In this document: positions 23,314 to 30,718 of the stretch, in pieces
Numbering within the stretch: the first letter of the stretch is position 1
Layout: every line of letters begins with the position of its first letter
Source of the DNA: an uncultured Bacteroidota bacterium
GTDB lineage: Bacteria > Bacteroidota > Bacteroidia > Bacteroidales > P3
Assembly: GCA_902790215.1 (NCBI GenBank)
Contig: CADAQX010000005.1
Location: forward strand, 62,001 to 126,000
Length of the DNA: 64,000 bases
Direction: 5' to 3'
Translations under genes and position numbers: made by a program
Notes under the pieces: generated by a model
Seen by the model: the letters and a program-made list of their open reading frames with translations, nothing else
The model's database searches: none
What the model was told of the DNA's origin: nothing

Positions 23314-26220
23314 ATGAAACGATTACTATTGATTGTGGCAGGATGTTTGTTGGGGTTGTCGCTATCGGCACAGTCGGGTCGATATGTTTATTGGTTCGAC
23401 GACGACTACGATGCGCACATCACCGATAGCCTCTCCGCCACAAGCCAACTTCAGATAGGGGCAAGCCACCTGGCCGTTGGCTTCCACACCCTGTATATGC
23501 TGATAGGGAGCGACAGTGCCTTGCGGATGGAGAGCTCTACTTTCTTCATCACGCCACCCCTTCTGCCCCCCGACACGTTCGACCAGCACTATACCTATTG
23601 GCTCGACCAAGACATGACCCAGACCTACGAGGGCACCCTCACCAACGGGCAGATGTTCATCAACTGCAACAGCCTCGACTACGGGTTCCACAGCCTGCAC
23701 ATCCTTTTGGGCAGCGGCACCACGACACGGTTGGAAAACCACATCTTCTACAAGACACCGCCGACACGTCCCGCCGACACATTCGACCAGCACTATACCT
23801 ATTGGCTGGACCAAGACATGACCCAGACCTACGAAGGCACCCTCACCAACGGGCAGATGTTCATCAACTGCAACAGCCTCGATTACGGGTTCCACAGCCT
23901 GCACATCCTTTTGGGCAGCGGCACTACTGCACGGTTGGAAAACCACATCTTCTACAAGACGCCGCCGACTCGGCCCGCCGACACGTTCGACCAGCACTAT
24001 ACCTATTGGTTCGACCAAGACCTCGCCCAGACCTACGAGGGCACCCTCGCAGGTGGGCAGATGCTTATCAACTGCGACAGCCTCAACGAGGGATTCCACA
24101 TCCTCAATATGCGGCTGGGCAGCGGCACCACGGCACGGCTGGAACGCCACACGTTCTTTATACCGCCCAAAGCCCTTGCCGAAAAATACACCGACCTGGC
24201 TTACTGGTACGAGGGCGAGGGGGTAATGCACCATGTTTCGCCCCTCGGCGGGATGCATATGCTCGACGTGCCACAGATGGCTTGCGGAGCTCAGGGGAAG
24301 ATTTTCCTGATGGCAAGCGACAGCTTAGGCAACACCTCGCCTGTCATAGCTCATGAGTTTGTGATGATGGATTCCAATTGCTGTCTGCCGCCGCTGTTTG
24401 CTACAGCCGACCATGTGACCGAATCGGGCGCACGTCTGCATTGGGACTACAACCGTCCGCAGACGTTCACCTTGGTGTATGACACTGTGCCTATCAACGA
24501 CCCCAACGTCGGACACAACCGCGTGACGCTGACCGACACAGTCTATTGGTTCACTAATATGCCGTCGGGCATCATCTGCTACTACGCCATCAAGAGCGAA
24601 TGCGGCAACCGCTGGACATTGGGCGAGTGGAATACCCGCTGCCGAACACTTACACCGCTGTATGCCGAAGCGTGCGACAGCTACACGTGGCAAGGAACCA
24701 CCTATACATCCAGCGTCACTTTGCCTGAATTCATCCCCGCCACCACAGGCGGCTGCGACAGCGTAACGGTGATGCATATCATCATCAATCACAGCACCAC
24801 AGGCATTGAGACAGTGAGTGCGTGCGACAGCTATACCTGGCACGACAGCACCTACACCGCCTCCACTCTCAATTCTCAATTCTCAACTCTCAATTCAGTA
24901 GGCTGCGACAGCGTGACGACGCTGCATCTGACCATTAGCCAAAGCGCCATTACCAACGAGTATGTTACCGCATGCGACAGTTATACTTGGCAGGGGACAA
25001 CCTATACCGCCTCCACTATCGACTCTATCGCTACCGCCAACGCCTACGGCTGCGACAGCATTGCGATACTCCACTTGACTATCAACAACAGAAATACCGG
25101 AATAGAGACGGTTAGTGCTTGCGACAGCTACACTTGGCACGGGACAGCCTACACTGCATCCACCTCTTCGCCCACCTTTACCTCCACCAATGCCGCCGGG
25201 TGCGACTCAGTGACAACACTGCACCTCACCATCAACTACAGCACCTCAGCTACCGAGACCGTCACCGCCTGCGACAGCTACACTTGGCACGACAGCACCT
25301 ACACCGCCTCCACTCTCAATTCTCAATTCTCAACTCTCAATTCAGCAGGTTGCGACAGCGTAACCACCCTGCACCTCACCATCAACTACAGCACCTCAGC
25401 CACCGAGACCGTCACCGCCTGCGACAGCTACACGTGGAACGGCATTACCTACACCATCTCCTCCATTGATTCTATCACCTCCACCAATTCAGCCGGCTGC
25501 GACAGCGTGACGACGTTGCACCTCACAATCAACTACAGCACCTCAGCCACCGAGACCGTCACCGCCTGCGACAGCTACACCTGGCACGACAGCACTTACA
25601 CCGCCTCCACTCTCAATTCTCAATTCTCAACTCTCAATTCAGCAGGCTGCGACAGCGTAACCACCCTGCACCTCACAATCAACTACAGCACCTCAGCCAC
25701 CGAGACCGTCACCGCCTGCGACAGCTACACGTGGAACGATTCTATCTATTCTATCTCCTCTATCGACTCTATCACCCTCTCCAATGCAGCCGGCTGTGAC
25801 TCAGTGACCACCCTGCACCTCACAATCAACTACAGCACCCGCGATACCATTGTTGAGTCCGCAAACAACAGCTACACTTGGAACGGCAACACCTATACCG
25901 AGAGCGGCGAGTACCTCTTTGAGGGGCAGACAGAAGCCGGATGCGACAGCATCATCGTGCTGCAATTGACCATCACCCAAGTGGGCATCAACATCGCCGA
26001 GAGCAACAACATCACTCTCTACCCCAACCCGACCTCCGGCAAGATAACCATCGTTGCCGACGATGTAGAGAAAGTGGAGGTATTTGACCAAAGCGGCCGT
26101 ATTGCTGCCACCTTCAAAGACACCAACGAGATAGACATCCACGACCTACCCACAGGTGCCTACACCCTCCGCATCACCCTCCGCAACGGCAGTGCCGTCA
26201 AGCGCGTCATCAAGCAGTAA
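23314..26220 (+). CDS. repeat-rich T9SS-exported surface protein
   Basis: 968 residues. A signal peptide (MKRLLLIVAGCLLGLSLSA) leads into about four 68-residue repeats (TFDQHYTYWLDQDMTQTYEG), then a fibronectin-like stretch (residues about 355-445), then nine repeats of about 49 residues. Each of these has CDSYTW and GCDS cysteines and ends LHLTINYST. The last 70 residues (ITLYPNPTSGKITI to the end) are a type A T9SS sorting domain. Three repeats contain TLNSQFSTLNS encoded by heptamer DNA repeats. The protein is probably displayed on the surface or released; its binding target is unknown. Confidence 0.88.
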   Translation: MKRLLLIVAGCLLGLSLSAQSGRYVYWFDDDYDAHITDSLSATSQLQIGASHLAVGFHTLYMLIGSDSALRMESSTFFITPPLLPPDTFDQHYTYWLDQDMTQTYEGTLTNGQMFINCNSLDYGFHSLHILLGSGTTTRLENHIFYKTPPTRPADTFDQHYTYWLDQDMTQTYEGTLTNGQMFINCNSLDYGFHSLHILLGSGTTARLENHIFYKTPPTRPADTFDQHYTYWFDQDLAQTYEGTLAGGQMLINCDSLNEGFHILNMRLGSGTTARLERHTFFIPPKALAEKYTDLAYWYEGEGVMHHVSPLGGMHMLDVPQMACGAQGKIFLMASDSLGNTSPVIAHEFVMMDSNCCLPPLFATADHVTESGARLHWDYNRPQTFTLVYDTVPINDPNVGHNRVTLTDTVYWFTNMPSGIICYYAIKSECGNRWTLGEWNTRCRTLTPLYAEACDSYTWQGTTYTSSVTLPEFIPATTGGCDSVTVMHIIINHSTTGIETVSACDSYTWHDSTYTASTLNSQFSTLNSVGCDSVTTLHLTISQSAITNEYVTACDSYTWQGTTYTASTIDSIATANAYGCDSIAILHLTINNRNTGIETVSACDSYTWHGTAYTASTSSPTFTSTNAAGCDSVTTLHLTINYSTSATETVTACDSYTWHDSTYTASTLNSQFSTLNSAGCDSVTTLHLTINYSTSATETVTACDSYTWNGITYTISSIDSITSTNSAGCDSVTTLHLTINYSTSATETVTACDSYTWHDSTYTASTLNSQFSTLNSAGCDSVTTLHLTINYSTSATETVTACDSYTWNDSIYSISSIDSITLSNAAGCDSVTTLHLTINYSTRDTIVESANNSYTWNGNTYTESGEYLFEGQTEAGCDSIIVLQLTITQVGINIAESNNITLYPNPTSGKITIVADDVEKVEVFDQSGRIAATFKDTNEIDIHDLPTGAYTLRITLRNGSAVKRVIKQ
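23581..24170. repeat. 204-bp tandem coding repeats
   Basis: Units begin at 23581, 23785 and 23989, each 204 bases (68 codons). The first two are almost identical in DNA, including third positions, which points to recent duplication or gene conversion. A more diverged unit lies before them. Confidence 0.85.
24682..25978. repeat. about 147-150-bp tandem coding repeats (CDSYTW units)
   Basis: Nine units of about 49 codons begin with the codons for CDSYTW. Units at about 25270, 25420, 25567 and 25717 share long identical stretches, alternating between two versions: a heptamer-filled version and a version encoding SSIDSIT. This suggests recombination among repeats. Confidence 0.85.
24865..25641 (+). 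repeat. three in-frame 33-bp heptamer inserts in the T9SS protein
   Basis: At 24865-24897, 25312-25344 and 25609-25641 the same 33 bases of CTCAATT heptamers occur, encoding TLNSQFSTLNS. They replace the variable loop of the 49-residue repeat. The DNA is the same family as the right arms of the intergenic hairpin elements. Confidence 0.85.
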
Positions 26221-26229
26221 CGCCATATT

Positions 26230-26238
26230 GTAATTACG
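26230..26238. repeat. left GTAATTACG flank of the four-helix gene
   Basis: The 9-base palindromic word GTAATTACG lies 11 bases before the four-helix gene and recurs at 26994-27002 just after it. This could be a pair of insertion-site repeats. Confidence 0.4.
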
Positions 26239-26248
26239 AAAATGCATC

Positions 26249-26989
26249 ATGAAAATCAACAATTTCGGCTACTATTGGCTTGACACATGGGTGCTGGCAA
26301 ATGTCGTACAGCTTGCCACCCAAGACTTCTGCATGCGCTATCTCAATTGCAATAACGACCCCTGCGGGCGGCAGTACGACCAGATGACCCAAGCCGCCCG
26401 CTCGGCTCCAGCCAATATTGCTGAAGGCAACTCTCGACACTCTACATCAAAAGAAACAGAAATGCGCCTTACCGATGTAGCGCGTGCCAGTATGGCAGAA
26501 CTGGCCAACGACTATATCAACTGGCTTATGCATCACGAAAGCATACCCTGGTCAAACAAATCGACAGAATACCGCGAAGTGTGCAACATCACACTTGACC
26601 ATCCCTCATACAAAGACGATGTCCAACACCTAAGCAGCATTCATATCCTGAACCAGAAACACAAATTCGATAAATGGCTCAAATCCGACAACTCTATTGT
26701 ATCGGCCAACTGCATTCTGATACTTTGCAACAGGCTTATCATGATGCTCAGAAAACAGATTGAGAACCAACTATCAACATTCAAGGAAGAAGGCGGTTTC
26801 ACCGAAGCCCTCACAACCGAGCGTCTTTCTGCAAAAGCCGAAAAGAGCATCAAGGAAGGTGCACCATTATGCCCCAGATGCGGGAAACCCATGATAAAGC
26901 GCATGGCCAGAAAAGGCATCAACTCTGGAAAAGAGTTCTGGAGCTGCTCCGACTATCCCAATTGCAACGGGACTAGAAAAATAACGTAA
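26249..26989 (+). CDS. four-helix-bundle suffix protein with topoisomerase-type zinc finger
   Basis: 246 residues. Residues about 35-100 carry the four-helix-bundle pattern of the 23S intervening-sequence (S23) protein family: MTQAARSAPANIAEGNSR and LTDVARASMAELANDY. The C-terminal 40 residues form a C4 zinc finger as in bacterial topoisomerase I (CPRCGKPMIKR, then FWSCSDYPNCNGTRKI). This pairing is known as the four-helix-bundle suffix family; its job is unknown, but the finger suggests nucleic-acid binding. The gene is less GC-rich than its neighbours and is bracketed by GTAATTACG words. Confidence 0.8.
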   Translation: MKINNFGYYWLDTWVLANVVQLATQDFCMRYLNCNNDPCGRQYDQMTQAARSAPANIAEGNSRHSTSKETEMRLTDVARASMAELANDYINWLMHHESIPWSNKSTEYREVCNITLDHPSYKDDVQHLSSIHILNQKHKFDKWLKSDNSIVSANCILILCNRLIMMLRKQIENQLSTFKEEGGFTEALTTERLSAKAEKSIKEGAPLCPRCGKPMIKRMARKGINSGKEFWSCSDYPNCNGTRKIT

Positions 26990-27006
26990 TCACGTAATTA
27001 CGTTAT
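26981..27006. repeat. palindrome at the end of the four-helix gene
   Basis: A perfect 10-bp inverted repeat (ATAACGTAAT / ATTACGTTAT) around CACGTA overlaps the stop codon. It also reads as 8-base units (CGTAATCA, CGTAATTA, CGTTATCA), linking it to the octamer family. Confidence 0.6.
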
Positions 27007-27063
27007 CACGAAAAAAACGCCTCCCTGCGAATAAAACAGGGTACTTGTTCGTTTATTGGGAAA

Positions 27064-27564
27064 ATGGACAAAGCAGAATACATACATATTGCCACGAAGC
27101 ATCGCGAGGATTTGTACCGCTTTGCTGTGCGGTACACCGCCGACGGCGACAGTGCGCTGGATGCTGTGCAGGACGCTCTCGTGGCTCTGTGGACGCGCCA
27201 TGAAGAGGTGGAGGCCGACAAGGCCAAAGGGTGGCTGATACGGGTGATATATCGCCAGCTGGTGGACAAACACCGCCGAGAGGAACGTTTCCGCACTATG
27301 GCACCCGAGCTGGTGCAGGATGAGTGGTACAACCAGCACGACAACTTCGAGCTGCACGACGCCATGCAGCAAGCCCTCGCCCAACTGCCCGAACAGCACC
27401 GCGCCATTCTGCTGATGAAAGACCTGGAAGGCTACCACTACAAAGAGATTGCTGAGCTGACCGGTTTGGACGAATCGCAGGTGACAGGCATCCTCTACCG
27501 CGCACGCATCAATCTAAAGAAAGCCTACATCAAGTTGAACACTATAAAACAACACGCGTTATGA
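27064..27564 (+). CDS. ECF-type RNA polymerase sigma factor
   Basis: 166 residues. Sigma region 2 spans about residues 10-75 (LYRFAVRYTADGDSALDAVQDALVALW with KGWLIRVIYRQLVDKHRR as its end; quoted in parts). Region 4 spans about 105-158 (LAQLPEQHRAILLMKDLEGY, then helix-turn-helix YKEIAELTGLDESQVTGILYRAR). It directs RNA polymerase to a regulon that usually includes its own operon. It overlaps the next gene by 4 bases (ATGA), the usual sigma/anti-sigma coupling. Confidence 0.92.
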   Translation: MDKAEYIHIATKHREDLYRFAVRYTADGDSALDAVQDALVALWTRHEEVEADKAKGWLIRVIYRQLVDKHRREERFRTMAPELVQDEWYNQHDNFELHDAMQQALAQLPEQHRAILLMKDLEGYHYKEIAELTGLDESQVTGILYRARINLKKAYIKLNTIKQHAL

Positions 27565-28301
27565 TAAACAAGTACAATTACGAAAGCTACCTGTTCCTCT
27601 ATCAAGAGGGCGAACTGGACGACACTGAGCGCAAAGAGGTGGAGCGTTTCCTGCAGGAGCATCCCGATATCCGCGAAGAGATGGAGACCTACTATGACCC
27701 CACGCTTGTCGTCACCGCAGAGCCTCCTGCCCGCAAAACCCGCCGCATTGTACCCCTGTGGCGTTGGGCTGCAGCAGCATGTATTGTATTTGCGTTGGGA
27801 TATGGAATATGGACAACAACGTCAACCACTATCGGAACAGGCAATGAGCCATTGGTGGCTGAAAACAAACCTATACAAATACAAAACCAGCCGAAGATAT
27901 CCGACGCTCCTACAACAGAACAAAGCAACCCCGTCGCTGCTCCTGCCAACCAACGCATCCAACGGAATAACCACTTCTCGCAAAGCACAATCAAGAGTAT
28001 CATAAACGTGCAACCACAAGAGACCGACACAGAAACCACCGTACCAGTCAGGGAAGCCATCGAACCAGCATACATAGAACCCACCATCATCTACTGCCAA
28101 TTGGCCGAGGAAATCATCCCTGTCGACAATCTAGCTGAGGAAATCATTTTCGTGGACAACTTGGCAGAGGTGAAAACGGCTACCTCCATCAACGAGATGA
28201 TTATTGATTTCGCAGACAACCGCAAACAACAATTCATTAACAGCATAAAAGATGGGGTTATCACTCTTGTTACCAAGGAAGAAAAAGTCAAGGCAATTTA
28301 A
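27561..28301 (+). CDS. anti-sigma-factor-like membrane protein
   Basis: 246 residues, overlapping the sigma gene by ATGA. The N-terminal 45 residues (SYLFLYQEGELDDTERKEVERF) resemble the cytoplasmic zinc-less anti-sigma helix region. One membrane span follows (about residues 69-86, WRWAAAACIVFALGYGIW), then a low-complexity periplasmic part rich in Gln, Thr and Pro. A 27-base near-duplication encodes AEEIIPVDNL/AEEIIFVDNL. The assignment as anti-sigma factor rests on position, topology and the short N-domain; no classic zinc motif is seen. Confidence 0.7.
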   Translation: MINKYNYESYLFLYQEGELDDTERKEVERFLQEHPDIREEMETYYDPTLVVTAEPPARKTRRIVPLWRWAAAACIVFALGYGIWTTTSTTIGTGNEPLVAENKPIQIQNQPKISDAPTTEQSNPVAAPANQRIQRNNHFSQSTIKSIINVQPQETDTETTVPVREAIEPAYIEPTIIYCQLAEEIIPVDNLAEEIIFVDNLAEVKTATSINEMIIDFADNRKQQFINSIKDGVITLVTKEEKVKAI

Positions 28302-28330
28302 TCAAAAAGAAACAAAAAAATAGCAATATC

Positions 28331-29497
28331 ATGAAAAGAGCAGCAATCATTGTGGCACTCATCGCCCTTTCGGCAATGGCCACAGCACAGAACACCATCT
28401 ACCGTCAAAACCTCAGCAAAGAGATTAATGTACTCAACGTATTCGGTGACTGCACAATCATTCTGAAGTTAGACACCTGCAACTGGATAGCCTACCAAGG
28501 CACTGAAAATGATTTGTCACAAAACTTCTTCACCGTTGCCGGCAACATCGTCCAAACCACCGCTGCAGCCAACGGCAAGACCCTCTCTGTGGGCACCTCA
28601 GCCAGTCGGACTAATAATTCTGCCCCTCTCGTCATCGACATTAAGGACAATGCAAGAGTGATTTTTATGGGGGACACCCTGCGCAAAGGACGCCACACGC
28701 ACTCCTTCTACTCCGGCACCGTAGAGAACAAGAAAAAGGGCACAAGTACCGAATGGGACAACACCATTTCCGACAAAAAGGACAATAAAAACAACGACTC
28801 TGCACGCGACTGGACCGGACTGAAAAAGTACACCTTTGCCAAACGTTTCCACGATCATTTCAAATTTGGTGTTGCACGATGGATAAACAGCAACGGACTT
28901 ATCCCCAACGGCCAATCAACCTTCTCCAACGGCCAAACAACCAACAGCTCATTTGCAAGCGACTACTCATGGCAGCTTGACTACTCCCTCTATATGGACA
29001 ACCACATTGCGGCAGGCTTTGGTGTTGAATGGGGTGGAAACATGTATCGTTTTGCCACTCCGCTGATATCGGGAGGATACCAAGGCGACGACTACATCAT
29101 ACAAGTCGGTTCCTCAGATCTCCCTGGTGCATGGAAAACCAGCGCCAACACCATGTATCTCGCTCTTCCTCTTCACTTCGTTTTCTATCCCAATGCCAGA
29201 AAGCACTCCTTCAATTTCCGACTTGACCTCATTCCGAGAATCAATATCGAAAGCAAGCTGTTGCAAGAATATATAAACTCAAGTGACGATGTAACCGAAA
29301 CACGACAATACTACAGAAGCATGCCGTTCAACACGTTCAACCTCAACGCTCGTCTCAGTGCCAACTTAAGTTTACTTGGAGTATATGCCGAAATGGGAGT
29401 CACACCGTTATTCCACGATGTGAAGAAAGCCGACGGATCGTCCTTCAACCCATTCCACATGTCTTTAGGCGTAGTCTTTAACTTATTCGACCTCTAA
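28331..29497 (+). CDS. secreted/outer-membrane protein of the sigma-factor operon
   Basis: 388 residues with a signal peptide (hydrophobic 5-18, cut after ATAQ). Residues about 30-120 are beta-rich and resemble an auto-transporter-adhesin-like head (NVFGDCTIILKLD, GKTLSVGTSA, VIDIKDNARVIFMGD). A charged linker follows and residues 170-388 look like a transmembrane barrel (WQLDYSLYMDNHIAAGFGVEWG, ending SLGVVFNLFDL). It starts 29 bases after the anti-sigma gene and ends at a strong terminator, so the three genes form one operon. It may be the sensed or regulated envelope component (inference). Confidence 0.72.
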   Translation: MKRAAIIVALIALSAMATAQNTIYRQNLSKEINVLNVFGDCTIILKLDTCNWIAYQGTENDLSQNFFTVAGNIVQTTAAANGKTLSVGTSASRTNNSAPLVIDIKDNARVIFMGDTLRKGRHTHSFYSGTVENKKKGTSTEWDNTISDKKDNKNNDSARDWTGLKKYTFAKRFHDHFKFGVARWINSNGLIPNGQSTFSNGQTTNSSFASDYSWQLDYSLYMDNHIAAGFGVEWGGNMYRFATPLISGGYQGDDYIIQVGSSDLPGAWKTSANTMYLALPLHFVFYPNARKHSFNFRLDLIPRINIESKLLQEYINSSDDVTETRQYYRSMPFNTFNLNARLSANLSLLGVYAEMGVTPLFHDVKKADGSSFNPFHMSLGVVFNLFDL

Positions 29498-29513
29498 CTG
29501 ACCACATTATCAT

Positions 29514-29556
29514 AAAGGCGGCAGGGGAATAAATCACCTGTCGCCTTTTCTATTTT
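29514..29556 (+). terminator. terminator of the sigma-factor operon
   Basis: A 12-bp stem (29514-29525 with 29537-29548, one G-U pair) is followed by TTCTATTTTTTCT. It lies 16 bases after the operon's last stop and 18 bases before the end of the convergent methyltransferase gene, which it may also serve. Confidence 0.85.
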
Positions 29557-29573
29557 TTCTCAACAAAAGGATA

Positions 29574-30107
29574 TTACTGTCGCATCAACTTAAAGAACTC
29601 CCACAACACGATGGCGGCGGCACAGCTCACATTCAATGAATGCTTGGTGCCCTGCTGGGGAATCTCGATGCTCCCGTCGCACAGAGGCAACAGCTCTTCC
29701 TGTACCCCTTCAACCTCGTTACCGAAAATAATGGCCACCTTCTCTCCAAGTCGTTCCGGAAGGGCATCCAGTTTCATGCTGTCGTCAACTTGCTCAACGG
29801 CATATACCTTATAGCCCTGTTCTTTCAACTCCTGCACACAGTCCATACTCTCTTCGTAATACTTCCAGTCCACGCTTTCTTCTGCCCCCAAAGCCGTCTT
29901 GTGGATGTCTCTGTGAGGCGGTGTGGAGCAGATTCCGCAGAGACAGATACGCTCCACCCGGAAGGCATCCGCCGTGCGGAACACCGAGCCGATATTATTC
30001 TGGCTGCGCACATTGTCCAACACTACAGTGAGAGGCAGTTTCTCAGCCTCTTTAAACTCCTGCAACGACATCCGGTGCAACTCATCCATAGAAAGTTTAC
30101 GTGCCAT
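29574..30107 (-). CDS. TrmH/SpoU-family RNA ribose methyltransferase
   Basis: 177 residues from the ATG at 30107; the frame extends to 30221 but the promoter box at 30130-30137 lies inside that extension. SPOUT-family motifs are clear: motif 1 DNVRSQNNIGSVFRTADAF, motif 2 AIIFGNEVEGVQEELL, motif 3 IPQQGTKHSLNVSCAAAIVLWEF (quoted in part). It should methylate the 2'-OH of a tRNA or rRNA nucleotide using S-adenosylmethionine. The short form lacks an extra N-terminal substrate domain. Target unknown. Confidence 0.9.
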   Translation of the reverse strand: MARKLSMDELHRMSLQEFKEAEKLPLTVVLDNVRSQNNIGSVFRTADAFRVERICLCGICSTPPHRDIHKTALGAEESVDWKYYEESMDCVQELKEQGYKVYAVEQVDDSMKLDALPERLGEKVAIIFGNEVEGVQEELLPLCDGSIEIPQQGTKHSLNVSCAAAIVLWEFFKLMRQ

Positions 30108-30129
30108 TTCTTTACAACTATACGAATTG

Positions 30130-30137
30130 CAAAAATA
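30130..30137 (-). promoter_or_regulatory. -7 promoter box for the RNA methyltransferase
   Basis: TATTTTTG on the minus strand, 22 bases before the ATG at 30107; supports the shorter start. Confidence 0.6.
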
Positions 30138-30200
30138 CAACTTTTTCACCATATATTGCCTTATGATAAATAAAAGTTTTACCGTATAAAAAAAAAGTTG

Positions 30201-30208
30201 TATCTTTG
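30201..30208 (+). promoter_or_regulatory. -7 promoter box for the antitoxin-like gene
   Basis: TATCTTTG, 32 bases before the start codon at 30241; divergent from the methyltransferase promoter. Confidence 0.65.
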
Positions 30209-30240
30209 CAACCGTAAACATCCATCATTCGCAATATTAT

Positions 30241-30465
30241 ATGCAAACAATAAACACTCTTAATCCCGCGCAAATCGAAGTGCTGAACATGATGTCTTTT
30301 GTTAATACCGAAAGCTCATGGCAGCATTTGAAGGAGGCTCTTGCCAAATACTTTACCCAACAATTGGAAGACGAAATTGACAGCCTTTGGGAAGATGGAA
30401 CCCTGACAGAAAAGAAAGTTGAGGGGTTTCGCACTTTACATGAACGAACCCCTTATGACAAGTAA
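30241..30465 (+). CDS. small antitoxin-like protein next to a broken PIN toxin
   Basis: 74 residues, mostly helical (AQIEVLNMMSFVNTESSWQH, then LKEALAKYFTQQLEDEIDSL). The next 6 bases lead into a degraded PIN-domain toxin gene (30472-30644), the usual gene order for small antitoxin then PIN toxin. I therefore infer it is the antitoxin left behind after loss of its toxin. No DNA-binding motif is obvious. It has its own promoter box. Confidence 0.65.
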   Translation: MQTINTLNPAQIEVLNMMSFVNTESSWQHLKEALAKYFTQQLEDEIDSLWEDGTLTEKKVEGFRTLHERTPYDK

Positions 30466-30471
30466 TCTTTA

Positions 30472-30644
30472 ATGAACATCGTCCTCGATACCAACTGCCT
30501 GTTAATAGCCATCTCCGACCGTTCGCGCTTCCATCGTGTATAGCAAGCGTTCACTCTTGGAGATTATACCCTATGTGTAACCAACCTTTCCCTCACATAG
30601 AAGTCATTTCCATTGAGCAATTCCTTGATATGTTGATACGTTGA
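30472..30644 (+). pseudogene. remnant of a PIN-domain toxin
   Basis: The frame from 30472 reads MNIVLDTNCLLIAIS, the start of a PIN nuclease with its first catalytic Asp. It then meets TAG at 30541-30543, continues as QAFTLGDYTLCVTN, and stops again. Shifting frame gives EVISIEQFLDMLIR and a stop at 30642-30644, a typical PIN-toxin end. The middle, including later acidic catalytic residues, is missing. So there is one nonsense mutation, one large internal deletion and a frame change. Octamer repeats begin right at the end. Confidence 0.8.
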
Positions 30645-30718
30645 ATGACTGCTTGATGAATAGAGAATTGGCTGCCGCACCCGGAAAACTCTCAATTCTC
30701 AACTCTCAATTTCAAATG
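30645..30718. repeat. heptamer element with the GCTGCCGCACCCGGA core
   Basis: The left arm is short (AGAGAATTG at 30662-30670), the core GCTGCCGCACCCGGA is at 30671-30685, and the right arm consists of CTCAATT/CTCAACT heptamers to about 30711. It fills the space between the PIN remnant and the stop codon of sufB. Confidence 0.8.
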
